A stretch of 64,000 nucleotides of DNA. Origin: Hellea sp042093735. GTDB lineage: Bacteria > Pseudomonadota > Alphaproteobacteria > Caulobacterales > Maricaulaceae. Numbering within the stretch: position 1 is the stretch's first letter; each line of letters begins with the position of its first letter. The notes below the pieces were generated by a model that was not told the origin of the DNA, did no database searches, and saw only the letters and a program-made list of their open reading frames with translations. Positions 44,891 through 53,339 of this stretch are shown here, one piece after another. The DNA is taken from NCBI GenBank assembly GCA_042093735.1, contig JBELEM010000006.1, positions 5,473-69,472 of the forward strand, given 5' to 3'. Position numbers and translations under genes: made by a program.

Positions 44891-45569
44891 AATAAACCCA
44901 ATTTTGGCAGTTCGGAACCTTAAAAAATACTATTCAACTGGTTCAAAGGTATTGAAAGTCCTTGATGGGGTAGAGCTTGATATTTATCCAGGCGAAGTAG
45001 TTGGATTAGTCGGCCCTTCAGGATCGGGAAAGTCGACTTTATTGCATTCTATAGGGTTGTTAGAAGAACCTACTTCAGGGAAAATAATTATTGATGGTCT
45101 CAATTGTAATAAACTCAGTGGTAGGAAGCGAACGTTAGTACGCAGAGAATCTATAGGTATGGTTTATCAGTTTCATCATTTACTTAAAGAGTTCTCTGCA
45201 CTTGATAATGTAATAATACCGCAAATGGTAGCGGGAAAAAGTATTGAAGAATCGCGAGATGAGGCTATGCGGTTGCTCAAGACCTTGGGATTAGAAAGTA
45301 GATTTTATCACATGCCTGGCCAGCTTTCAGGTGGTGAACAGCAGCGCGTTGCTATTGCTCGCGCTATATCAAATAAACCTAAGATTTTATTAACCGACGA
45401 ACCTACAGGTAATCTAGACCCAGAAACTTCTCTAAAGGTCTTTGAGCAATTATTAGCTTTGAGTATTGATGAGAAAGTTACTGTATTAGTTGCAACTCAT
45501 AATATGAATTTCATAAACTATATGAATAGAGTTTTAACTTTTCATAAGGGAAAGGCCGTTCCTTTTTAG
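44883..45569 (+). CDS. lolD: lipoprotein-releasing ABC transporter ATPase LolD
   Basis: The ATPase of the lipoprotein exporter, 228 residues. Walker A is GPSGSGKSTLL, the signature LSGGEQQRVAIARA, Walker B ILLTDEPTGNLD, and the switch His is in VATHNMNF. The MacB/LolD subgroup is shown by GMVYQFHHLLKEFSALDNVIIPQ. The gene converges with the amino-acid permease gene, with 31 bases between. Confidence 0.95.
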   Translation: MTKINPILAVRNLKKYYSTGSKVLKVLDGVELDIYPGEVVGLVGPSGSGKSTLLHSIGLLEEPTSGKIIIDGLNCNKLSGRKRTLVRRESIGMVYQFHHLLKEFSALDNVIIPQMVAGKSIEESRDEAMRLLKTLGLESRFYHMPGQLSGGEQQRVAIARAISNKPKILLTDEPTGNLDPETSLKVFEQLLALSIDEKVTVLVATHNMNFINYMNRVLTFHKGKAVPF

Positions 45570-45600
45570 GCGTTTAATCGAGCTCAATATTTGCATCTTA

Positions 45601-46908
45601 TTAAATATTATTTGAACTTTCGAAGTAATTATAAAAAAGTATTCCTACAATAATAATTGCTACAGTTCCTATGGCATTAAGTGGTTGATTTATTGCTGCT
45701 AACACTATCATGGTAAATGTTATAATTAAATAAAAAGCCGGAATAAGTGGATAGCCAAATGTTCTGTATGGACGATTTAAATCAGGTTCTTTCTTGCGTA
45801 AAATAAATACGCCGAGAATTGCTAGAAAACTATTTAAAGCAAGTATCATTCCCGCAAAAATTATAATTGTTTCAAAACTAGATGTGAGAATATATATTAA
45901 AGCCACTAAAGATTGAAAAAAAATTGCATTTTTTGGGATATCTGACTTGTTAACCTTAGACAAGAAGCCAAGCGAATTGAAGTCTTCACCTATTGCTTGT
46001 AGAGCCCGTGGTCCAGCTATTATCATAGCGCTAATAGTTGAAACTAATAATAAGCAAAGCATCATTCCGACAACAGCAGCCCCATTTGCACCAAATATAT
46101 TTGTCGCCGTGATATACCCAATCTCTATTTTGCCCTCTAGCTCTGCTATTGGTGAAGTATATACGAAGGCAAGATTCAGTAGTAAGTAGAGGGCCATTAC
46201 AATAGCTGTGCCGCTTATTAGGATCTTTGGAAGCTCTTTTTGGGGTCTTTCTAGCTCGCTTGTTATATAAACAGCAGCATTCCATCCTGTGTAAGCATAA
46301 GAGACGTAAATTAACGAAATTCCAAATGCTGTACTGGTAAAAATGTTCAAATCACCCTTTTGCGGTAAAAATGAAATAGATTGTGGTTCTGGAGTGATCG
46401 TGAAGGCGCAAAAGCAAAAACCAACAATTAGAAGAATTTTTATGGATGTAAACCCTATTTGAAATTTACTGCTGATATCTTTGTTTTTGACGTGAATTAG
46501 TGTTATGGTAATAACTAAAAAACATGCAATTATTTTTTTAACCCAAATTGGCTGTGATCCGAATATAATTGCTGTACTATAGTCACTGAACGCTAAAGCA
46601 ACTGCAGCTATGGGAGCTGCGAAGCCTATTACAGTTGATATCCATCCTGATATAAAGCCAGCAAGTGGGTGATATATTCTTCCTAAAAAATTATATTCCC
46701 CTCCTGATCGGGGAAGGGCTGCACCAAGTTCAGCATATGTTGCAGCTCCGCATAGAGCTGCAATGCCACCAATAGCCCAAAGTAAAAGTATAAGAAATAT
46801 TGATTTTATATCGACTAGTTGGAAACCAATAGATGTGAACACACCGGTTCCTATCATATTTGCAATTATAATCGAGGTTGCTGCTGTTTTACTGTAATAA
46901 GTTCTCAT
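45601..46908 (-). CDS. APC-family amino acid permease
   Basis: A 435-residue membrane protein with about 12 helices. The first helix carries the unwound substrate loop IIIANMIGTGVFTSIGFQL and helix 2-3 AALCGAATYAELGAALPRSGGEYNFLGRIY, the hallmarks of the amino acid-polyamine-organocation superfamily. The long run of helices with few charges and the C-terminal RKKEPDLNRPYRTFGYPLIPAFY loop resemble LAT/YfnA-like transporters. Substrate unknown. It is transcribed against lolD and divergently from the dnaE leader. Confidence 0.87.
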   Translation of the reverse strand: MRTYYSKTAATSIIIANMIGTGVFTSIGFQLVDIKSIFLILLLWAIGGIAALCGAATYAELGAALPRSGGEYNFLGRIYHPLAGFISGWISTVIGFAAPIAAVALAFSDYSTAIIFGSQPIWVKKIIACFLVITITLIHVKNKDISSKFQIGFTSIKILLIVGFCFCAFTITPEPQSISFLPQKGDLNIFTSTAFGISLIYVSYAYTGWNAAVYITSELERPQKELPKILISGTAIVMALYLLLNLAFVYTSPIAELEGKIEIGYITATNIFGANGAAVVGMMLCLLLVSTISAMIIAGPRALQAIGEDFNSLGFLSKVNKSDIPKNAIFFQSLVALIYILTSSFETIIIFAGMILALNSFLAILGVFILRKKEPDLNRPYRTFGYPLIPAFYLIITFTMIVLAAINQPLNAIGTVAIIIVGILFYNYFESSNNI

Positions 46909-46950
46909 GATGTCACAATGCTTTTCAGATTAGCAGCTGTCCATGATTAT

Positions 46951-47020
46951 TTGATGTTGACACACCACTGTATTTATATAAGAACAAAAGGTGAACATTG
47001 CTATTTTATCATATTGATAA
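46951..47020 (+). promoter_or_regulatory. candidate dnaE-leader promoter and palindrome
   Basis: TTGATG (46951-46956) lies 17 bases before TTATAT (46974-46979); a TTGACA just after it (46957-46962) looks better as a -35 but has no -10 at the right distance. Downstream TTATCA (47006-47011) and TGATAA (47015-47020) form a perfect palindrome with a 3-base centre, about 20-35 bases past the expected transcription start, and may be an operator. Confidence 0.35.
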
Positions 47021-47040
47021 CATATTATTGGAGATTTTAT

Positions 47041-47133
47041 ATGAAACAGTTGCTATTAGATGTTATAAATGGCTTGGTTATGGCTGGTTTTGTAGTTACG
47101 ACAACTTTATGGTTTATTGTTATTGGAGGATAA
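47041..47133 (+). CDS. 30-aa membrane-peptide ORF upstream of dnaE
   Basis: A short frame with its own ribosome site (GGAG at 47030-47033, 7 bases before ATG) and a TAA stop 24 bases before the dnaE start. The product begins MKQLLLDVINGLV and is almost wholly hydrophobic from residue 8 on, ending WFIVIGG, so it would be a single-helix membrane peptide. I do not recognise a family. The stop codon is inside a hairpin loop next to the dnaE ribosome site, so its translation may govern dnaE expression whether or not the peptide itself has a job. Confidence 0.55.
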   Translation: MKQLLLDVINGLVMAGFVVTTTLWFIVIGG

Positions 47134-47152
47134 CCTCCTATAAAGAGGGAGG
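47125..47152 (+). promoter_or_regulatory. mutually exclusive hairpins controlling the dnaE ribosome site (candidate)
   Basis: GGAGG (47125-47129), ATAA and CCTCC (47134-47138) make a 5-bp GC-rich hairpin whose loop contains the stop codon of the 30-codon ORF. The same CCTCC can pair instead with GGAGG at 47148-47152, which is the core of the dnaE Shine-Dalgarno (AGGGAGGG, 47146-47153). A ribosome ending at 47133 would cover the CCTCC and leave the dnaE site free. The pairing is visible in the sequence; the regulatory reading is inference. Confidence 0.5.
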
Positions 47153-47157
47153 GCTAA

Positions 47158-50100
47158 GTGGCAAGATCGCCAGTTTTTGTTCATCTTAGATCTAGATCTC
47201 CTTATTCATTACTTGAAGGTGCTTTAAAGATCGAGGAGACAGCCCAGCTGTCTCGCAGAATGGGTATGCCTGCTCTAGCACTTACCGATACTAACAATAT
47301 GTGCGGCGCTCTCGAGTTTTCAGAAGTTATGTCAAATGAGGGTATACAACCTATTATTGGACTAACTCTTAACATTGACACTGTGAAAGAAACAAACATA
47401 GGACACTCTAATAAAGTAGTCGATGGAACCTTAGTGCTTTTAGCTAAAAATGAAATTGGCTACGGCAATCTGATGAAAATGAGTAGTTCAGCTTTTCTAG
47501 ATGTTGAAGCCTATGATTTACCTCACTTTAAGTCACCGCAGCTCTCATCTTTCTCCGATGGCCTTATTGCTCTTACTGGAGGTCCAGAAGGAGTTTTAAA
47601 TAAACTTATTATTCAAGGGCAGTTGGATCAAGCAGAAGAATGGTTAGATAGCCTATTAGCTATATATTCGAATAATTTATATATTGAGTTGCAAAGACAC
47701 GGATTAAAAGAAGAACTAATAGCAGAAAAGCATTTAATTAACTGGGCTTATTCTAAAGGAATAAGATTAGTTGCTACTAATGAGCCTTACTTTATTAATC
47801 CTGATATTTTTGAACCCCACGACGCTCTTTTAGCTATGCAGGAGGGTTCATATATTCTTGAGAAAGATAGAAGAAGACTTACCCGTCAGCATTACTTTAA
47901 ATCATCAGAGGAGATGGTTGAATTATTTAAAGATATACCAGAAGCAATTGAGAACACTATTAATATTTCTAAAATGTGCTTAGTCAAGTCAGTAAAGCGC
48001 GATCCAATTCTTCCTAGTTTTAGTGATGGTTCCCTTAGTGAAGGGGATATTCTTGATCATCAAGCACGTGAAGGACTTAGGAGTCGATTATCTAAGATTA
48101 AATTATCAGCTCCTGAAAGTGATTATGTTAAAAGATTAGAGTTTGAAATTAAGATAATTCGCCAAATGGGTTTTCCTGGTTATTTTTTAATAGTTTCTGA
48201 TTTTATAAAATGGGCTAAGTCGCAAGGGATTCCAGTTGGACCTGGCCGAGGGTCTGGAGCTGGATCCGTTGTTGCATGGGCTTTAGATATTACCGATTTA
48301 GACCCACTCAAGTATGGACTTCTCTTTGAAAGATTTTTAAATCCAGAGAGAGTTTCTATGCCTGACTTCGACATAGATTTCTGTCAAGAAAGACGTGGTG
48401 AGGTAATCAAATATGTTCAAGAAAAGTATGGCGAAGACCAAGTAGCTCATATTATTACATTTGGAACTCTCCAAGCTAGAGCGGTAGTTAGAGATGTCGG
48501 TAGAGTTATGCAAATGCCGCTACCTCAAGTTGATCGTTTAGCTAAGCTTGTGCCTTCAAATCCTGCAAATCCTGTATCATTAAGCGAAGCGGTTCAAATG
48601 GAAAAGGGGTTACGTGATGCGAGAGCTGAAGACCCGGCGGTGAGAAAGTTGCTTGATACCGCGCTTAAACTTGAGGGCTTGTACCGAAACGCATCAACAC
48701 ATGCGGCTGGTGTTGTTATTGGGGATAGGCCTCTGACTGAATTGATTCCATTATACCGCGACCCTAGATCTGATGTACCTGCTACTCAATTTACAATGAA
48801 GTGGGCAGAAAAGGCTGGCTTGGTTAAATTCGATTTTCTTGGATTAAAAACATTAACTGTAATCGATAGGTGTGTTAAGTATTTATCTAAGCAGGGCATA
48901 AAGGTAGACTTAGAAAATTTAGATACGTCATCTCCCGCTGCTTACACGCCTTTATCAGAAGGGCTCTCAGCCGGTATTTTTCAACTTGAGAGCTCTGGAA
49001 TGCGAGATGTTTTAAGAAAAATGGCGCCGGATAGTATCGAGGAACTAACTGCCTTAATTTCTTTATACCGGCCAGGTCCGATGAAGAATATTCCTATGTA
49101 TATTGATCGAAAATATGGAAGATCTAAAATTGAATATCCACATGAAAGCTTAAAAGGTATTCTTAAGGAGACATATGGGGTTATAATATATCAAGAGCAA
49201 GTTATGCAAATAGCCCAAGTTCTCTCTGGTTATTCTCTTGGAGAAGCTGATCTATTAAGACGTGCAATGGGTAAAAAAGACCAAGATGAGATGAATAGGC
49301 AAAGATCACGTTTTGTCGATGGGGCAGCTATTAATGGTATTGACGAACAACTTTCGAATTCAATTTTTGATTTAGTTAATGAGTTTGCTGGTTATGGGTT
49401 TAACAAATCACATGCTGCAGCATATGCTATGATTTCTTTTCAAACCGCTTACCTTAAAGCGTTTTATCCAACTGAATTTATTGCATCTATTATGTCTATG
49501 GACATAACTAACTTAGATAAATTAGCTCAGTTTTTCCAAGAAGCTAAAAGAATGGGAATTGAGGTCCAGTTACCTTGTGTGAATAGATCTAAAGCTGATT
49601 TTGATGTAAGTAATGGAAAAGTATTGTATGCTCTAGGTGCCTTGAAAAATGTAGGGGTTGAAGCAATGCGCCATGTAGTCGAAGTTAGGAGCGACGGCGG
49701 AGATTTTATCGATTTATTTGATTTCGCGAGAAGGGTTGATACACGAATTGTCAATAAGAGGGCTTTTGAAAATTTAGCACGTGGGGGAGCTTTTGATTGT
49801 TTAGAGCCTAATCGTGCAAAAGCTTTCTCATCTTCATTGATTTTGCAACAAATTGGTTCAAGGTCTGCTCAGGAAAAAGCTAGTGAGCAAGCTAATTTAT
49901 TTTCTGGAGAAGTTGACTTTATGGTTGAGCCAGACTTACCAAATGTAACTGCTTGGACTGGTTTAGAGCAGTTGGATAATGAGCTTAGTGCAATCGGATT
50001 TTACCTTGGAGGACATCCATTAGATGCATTTTTACCTGCCCTAGAAAGAAAGAAAGCCATTATGGCTATCGATCTAGAAAATTTTTGTAATTCTGGTGGA

Positions 50101-50607
50101 AGAGCAGTGCGTTTGGCTGGTGTTGTTAGAAAACGTCAAGAGCGTGTTAGTAAAAGAGGTAAAAGATTTGCATTTATGAGTATATCAGATCCTACAGGTG
50201 ATTTTGAAGTTTTAGTGGGTGAAGATCTTTTAGTGTCTAATAGAACAATAATGGACCCTGGGACACTTTTAGAGCTTACAGCAAAAGCTGAAGTAAGAGA
50301 TGGAGAAGTCAGGCTTTTTGCAAATACTATCAATTTACTTGAACTCAAAGAAGAGAAGAATACTGCTAAAGGTTTAGAAATTAGACTTAGGTCGGCAGAG
50401 TTATGTGTTCTTGATGAATTTGAAAAGGTTTTATTATCACTAAAAGATGTTCCATCTAAAGCCAAAGGTTTCATAGATATATTAATTCCTATAAGTAGTT
50501 CTAGAGAGGGACACTGGAGACTTAGTGGTAGCTTTGGAATTGATATTGCCTTTCAGAAAGCAATTAAGGCTAATAGTTTTGTAGAACTTGTAACCGAGGT
50601 GGATTAA
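47158..50607 (+). CDS. dnaE: DNA polymerase III subunit alpha
   Basis: The replicative polymerase, 1149 residues, starting at GTG with a strong ribosome site. Order: PHP domain (about 5-280), polymerase palm with catalytic Asp403 and Asp405 in MPDFDIDF and Asp559 in KFDFLGLKTL, fingers with YGVIIYQEQVMQIAQ and GYGFNKSHAAAYAMISFQTAYLKA, then an OB-fold (about 990-1070, VRLAGVVRKRQERVSKRGKRFAF). The PHP motif usually reading HLRVHS is HLRSRS here, so one metal-binding His is Arg. Confidence 0.96.
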   Translation: MARSPVFVHLRSRSPYSLLEGALKIEETAQLSRRMGMPALALTDTNNMCGALEFSEVMSNEGIQPIIGLTLNIDTVKETNIGHSNKVVDGTLVLLAKNEIGYGNLMKMSSSAFLDVEAYDLPHFKSPQLSSFSDGLIALTGGPEGVLNKLIIQGQLDQAEEWLDSLLAIYSNNLYIELQRHGLKEELIAEKHLINWAYSKGIRLVATNEPYFINPDIFEPHDALLAMQEGSYILEKDRRRLTRQHYFKSSEEMVELFKDIPEAIENTINISKMCLVKSVKRDPILPSFSDGSLSEGDILDHQAREGLRSRLSKIKLSAPESDYVKRLEFEIKIIRQMGFPGYFLIVSDFIKWAKSQGIPVGPGRGSGAGSVVAWALDITDLDPLKYGLLFERFLNPERVSMPDFDIDFCQERRGEVIKYVQEKYGEDQVAHIITFGTLQARAVVRDVGRVMQMPLPQVDRLAKLVPSNPANPVSLSEAVQMEKGLRDARAEDPAVRKLLDTALKLEGLYRNASTHAAGVVIGDRPLTELIPLYRDPRSDVPATQFTMKWAEKAGLVKFDFLGLKTLTVIDRCVKYLSKQGIKVDLENLDTSSPAAYTPLSEGLSAGIFQLESSGMRDVLRKMAPDSIEELTALISLYRPGPMKNIPMYIDRKYGRSKIEYPHESLKGILKETYGVIIYQEQVMQIAQVLSGYSLGEADLLRRAMGKKDQDEMNRQRSRFVDGAAINGIDEQLSNSIFDLVNEFAGYGFNKSHAAAYAMISFQTAYLKAFYPTEFIASIMSMDITNLDKLAQFFQEAKRMGIEVQLPCVNRSKADFDVSNGKVLYALGALKNVGVEAMRHVVEVRSDGGDFIDLFDFARRVDTRIVNKRAFENLARGGAFDCLEPNRAKAFSSSLILQQIGSRSAQEKASEQANLFSGEVDFMVEPDLPNVTAWTGLEQLDNELSAIGFYLGGHPLDAFLPALERKKAIMAIDLENFCNSGGRAVRLAGVVRKRQERVSKRGKRFAFMSISDPTGDFEVLVGEDLLVSNRTIMDPGTLLELTAKAEVRDGEVRLFANTINLLELKEEKNTAKGLEIRLRSAELCVLDEFEKVLLSLKDVPSKAKGFIDILIPISSSREGHWRLSGSFGIDIAFQKAIKANSFVELVTEVD

Positions 50608-50647
50608 ATATTTCGGTAATTTTAGGTCTTATATTAATACAGATTAT

Positions 50648-50670
50648 TGAAATTATACTTGATAATTTCA
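50648..50670. repeat. 9-bp AT-rich inverted repeat after dnaE
   Basis: TGAAATTAT (50648-50656) and ATAATTTCA (50662-50670) are perfect complements around ACTTG, 41 bases after the dnaE stop. It may help end the dnaE transcript, but the following T content is modest, so an operator for the BCCT gene is as likely. The rest of the 151-base gap shows no clear promoter. Confidence 0.4.
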
Positions 50671-50758
50671 TATCATTAGTGTTTCAGTGTTGTTGTTAAA
50701 ACAAAAAGAATGGTAAATAATCCAAAATTTCATTAAAAAATTAGCAGTTAGGCCTTTA

Positions 50759-52243
50759 GTGTTTTGGCCACCATTAATAGTTTTTTTAACCTTTGTTTTC
50801 TTGAGTATTTTTAATGAAGTTAGATTTTTGCGTATTACTACTTTCGTTAATGATAAGATACTAGACTCTTTTTCCAGCATGTTTAGCCTTGCTGCTTTCT
50901 TCTTTTTAGTCACATGCATCTGGGCTGCACTATCCCAACTGGGTAATGTAGTCATTGGCGGTAAAGGGTCAAAACCAATATTACCTTTCTGGAGTTGGGT
51001 CTCTGTCACGTTAACGACAACACTTGCTGTTGGGATTTTGTTCTGGGGAACTGCTGAGCCTTTATTCCATTTGTATGACACAGGGATTTCAAGTATTGTT
51101 CCGGCTTCAGATGAAGCACTTAGGTTTTCAATGTCTTCATTGTATATGCATTGGTCATTTACACCTTATGCAATTTATACTTTGCCGGGTCTAACTTTTG
51201 CTCTTGTCTATTATAATCTTAAATTACCGTTTTCACTTTCAGCACCTATTAGCGTTCTAACGAGAAGGCAAGTTCCCTCAACGATATCACAAATAGTTGA
51301 CGGTATAGCGTTATTGGCTTTATTATTAGGACTTTCTGCTAGTTTAGGTTCTGGTATTCTTTCAATATCTGGAGGTATTTCAAGGTTATGGCCTTTTGAA
51401 GCTAATGGTAGTTTTTTAGGAGTTGTAACTTTTGTAATTGTTTTTTCTTTTTTTATCTCTTCAGCAAGCGGCCTTCATAAAGGAATAAAGTTACTTGCAG
51501 ACTTAAATATTAAATTATTTTTGATAATTATAGTTTTTATATTTTTTGCGGGCCCAACATTTAAAATTTTGAATATTTCATTTGCTTCATTAAAAGATTT
51601 TTCTTTTGAGTTTCTACCCCGTTCACTATTGATGGAACCTTTTGATAATAAGGCCTGGCTTAATGACTGGACTGTTTTTTATTTTGCAAATTGGATGGCT
51701 TGGGCTCCTCTTGCTGCTTTATTTTTAGGAAAAATTTCTCTTGGGTATACAGTAAGGCAGTATATCTTGGTTAATTTATTTATACCTGCTTTGTTCTCGA
51801 TTATTTGGATGAGTGTTTTTGGAGGTTTAACTTTAGTTTTAGAGGAAAACAATCCGAATGCACTCAACAATGTTTTAAATTTTATGGGGCCGGAGCATGT
51901 TCTTTATAAAGTTTTAGAGTTTTTACCTTTTACAATATTTTTAGTAATAATTATTTGTATAGTTTCATTTTTATCTTATGTGACTGCTGCTGACTCAAAT
52001 ATGGATGTAATTTCCGACCTTTGTTTAAAACCTGATCAAGTTAATCCCGAGCGTTATAAAATAATACTTAAATTTATTTGGTCCTTACTAATTGGATTTA
52101 CAGCATGGATAATGATATCTTTATCTGGGATTGAGGGCATAAAAATGCTATCAAACTTAGGCGGACTTCCTTCACTTTTTATTATTATTATTTTTAATTT
52201 AGTACTAATCATTTTAGGAACAATAAAGATAAAAAATTTATAG
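50759..52243 (+). CDS. BCCT-family transporter
   Basis: A 494-residue betaine/carnitine/choline-type transporter with 12 helices. Helix 4 has MHWSFTPYAIYTLPG (Trp132, Tyr137, Tyr140), and helix 8 WTVFYFANWMAWAPLAALFLGKISLGYTVRQYI. Compared with BetP (HWGLHxW and FYWGWWISW), one box Trp in each helix is replaced (Tyr137, Asn311), so the substrate may not be glycine betaine. The start is uncertain: GTG 50759 has a weak ribosome site, and the frame stays open 14 codons further up without ATG, GTG or TTG (residues FIKKLAVRPLVFW), which look like real BCCT N-terminus. Confidence 0.85.
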   Translation: MFWPPLIVFLTFVFLSIFNEVRFLRITTFVNDKILDSFSSMFSLAAFFFLVTCIWAALSQLGNVVIGGKGSKPILPFWSWVSVTLTTTLAVGILFWGTAEPLFHLYDTGISSIVPASDEALRFSMSSLYMHWSFTPYAIYTLPGLTFALVYYNLKLPFSLSAPISVLTRRQVPSTISQIVDGIALLALLLGLSASLGSGILSISGGISRLWPFEANGSFLGVVTFVIVFSFFISSASGLHKGIKLLADLNIKLFLIIIVFIFFAGPTFKILNISFASLKDFSFEFLPRSLLMEPFDNKAWLNDWTVFYFANWMAWAPLAALFLGKISLGYTVRQYILVNLFIPALFSIIWMSVFGGLTLVLEENNPNALNNVLNFMGPEHVLYKVLEFLPFTIFLVIIICIVSFLSYVTAADSNMDVISDLCLKPDQVNPERYKIILKFIWSLLIGFTAWIMISLSGIEGIKMLSNLGGLPSLFIIIIFNLVLIILGTIKIKNL

Positions 52244-52275
52244 TTATTTTTGAGTTTATTTTATTTAAATAATGC

Positions 52276-52304
52276 CTTGCATACACGGAAATTAGCATTA
52301 TAGA
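52276..52304 (+). promoter_or_regulatory. promoter of the rpsB operon
   Basis: CTTGCA (52276-52281) and TATAGA (52299-52304) with a 17-base spacer, directly after a TTATTTAAATAA palindrome (52261-52272) that could act as an AT-rich upstream element. The rpsF promoter has the same -35 and spacing. Transcription would start near 52311, giving a leader of about 115 bases. Confidence 0.55.
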
Positions 52305-52356
52305 ACACACAAAATCGCGTGTAGGTGAGGGTTTCATACATATAGTATTTAATCCA

Positions 52357-52412
52357 TTCCGGTGGGAAAGATAATTCTATCTGTCTCCACACCCTGCACA
52401 GGCCAACCGGAA
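52357..52412 (+). ncRNA. structured rpsB leader, candidate S2 autoregulatory element
   Basis: TTCCGGTGG (52357-52365) pairs with CC-A-ACCGGAA (52403-52412), a 9-bp stem with a single bulged A, ending one base before the AAGGAGA ribosome site of rpsB. Inside it AGATA/TATCT (52369-52373, 52378-52382) forms a second hairpin and CCTG/CAGG a third. S2 is known to repress its own mRNA through leader structure in other bacteria; this element is unrelated in sequence to anything I can name. Confidence 0.45.
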
Positions 52413-52425
52413 CAAGGAGATATCC

Positions 52426-53331
52426 ATGGCTTTACCTGAATTTTCAATGCGTCAGCTATTAGAGGCTGGGGTTCACTTTGGTCATCAAACACATCGATGG
52501 AATCCTAAAATGGCACCATACATTTTTGGAGCCCGTTCTGGAATACATATTATGGATCTTTCGCAAACAGTTCCATTATTACACCAAGCACTTGTTCAAG
52601 TACGAGAAGTAGCTTCGAAAGGTGGTAGAGTATTGTTCGTTGGAACGAAGCGTGCCGCTTCTGAGCCTGTCGCTGTTGCTGCTAAAAGGTGTGCGCAATA
52701 TTACGTTAACCATAGATGGTTAGGCGGTATGTTAACAAATTGGCAAACAATATCCGGTTCGATTTCACGTTTACGTGAATTAGAAGCCTTAATGGGAGAG
52801 GGAGGTGAAGGTACTGGTCTCACAAAAAAAGAGAATTTAAAACTTACCCGCGAACTTGAAAAGCTTGATAAAGCACTGGGTGGCATCAAAGATATGGGTG
52901 GCAAGCCTGATCTGATGTTTGTTATAGATACAAACAAAGAGGGTATTGCTATCAAAGAGGCGCGGCGTTTGGGTATACCTGTTATTGCTATTCTCGACAC
53001 AAACTCAAATCCTGCTTCCGCAGACATGCCTATACCAGGTAATGATGATGCGGCTCGTGCAATTCAGCTATATTGTGAGCTTGTAGCTGATGCAGTGCTA
53101 GATGGTATGACTGAGGCTCAACAGAAAATGGGGGCAGATATTGGCGAAGCTGAGAATCCGATTGAGATGGCACTTGCTTCTGAAACTCCTGTTTTGGAGG
53201 TAGAGGAACTTGGGTCTTCTGAAGTAAATTCATCTCCTGAGACTACTAAGGTGGATGAAACTATTGAAACAGTTTCTGCTGAGCCAGCTCCAGAAACGAT
53301 TTCTGATAAGACAGAAGATAAAAATAAATAA
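52426..53331 (+). CDS. rpsB: 30S ribosomal protein S2, with acidic C-terminal tail
   Basis: S2 binds the back of the 30S subunit late in assembly. The core starts FSMRQLLEAGVHFGHQTHRWNPKMAPYIFGARSGIHIMDLSQT, with NHRWLGGMLTNWQTI and IPGNDDAARAIQLYCELVADAVLDG further on. The core ends near residue 230; about 70 more residues are acidic and Ser/Thr/Glu-rich, an extension found in some alphaproteobacteria. Ribosome site AAGGAGA is 5 bases upstream. Confidence 0.98.
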   Translation: MALPEFSMRQLLEAGVHFGHQTHRWNPKMAPYIFGARSGIHIMDLSQTVPLLHQALVQVREVASKGGRVLFVGTKRAASEPVAVAAKRCAQYYVNHRWLGGMLTNWQTISGSISRLRELEALMGEGGEGTGLTKKENLKLTRELEKLDKALGGIKDMGGKPDLMFVIDTNKEGIAIKEARRLGIPVIAILDTNSNPASADMPIPGNDDAARAIQLYCELVADAVLDGMTEAQQKMGADIGEAENPIEMALASETPVLEVEELGSSEVNSSPETTKVDETIETVSAEPAPETISDKTEDKNK

Positions 53332-53339
53332 AATCAGAT

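Noticed and set aside
46819..47133. 104-codon frame running from the permease promoter region into the dnaE leader
   Set aside because: Its first half is antisense to the APC permease gene and Cys-rich without pattern; only the last 30 codons have a ribosome site and plausible composition, so only those were kept.
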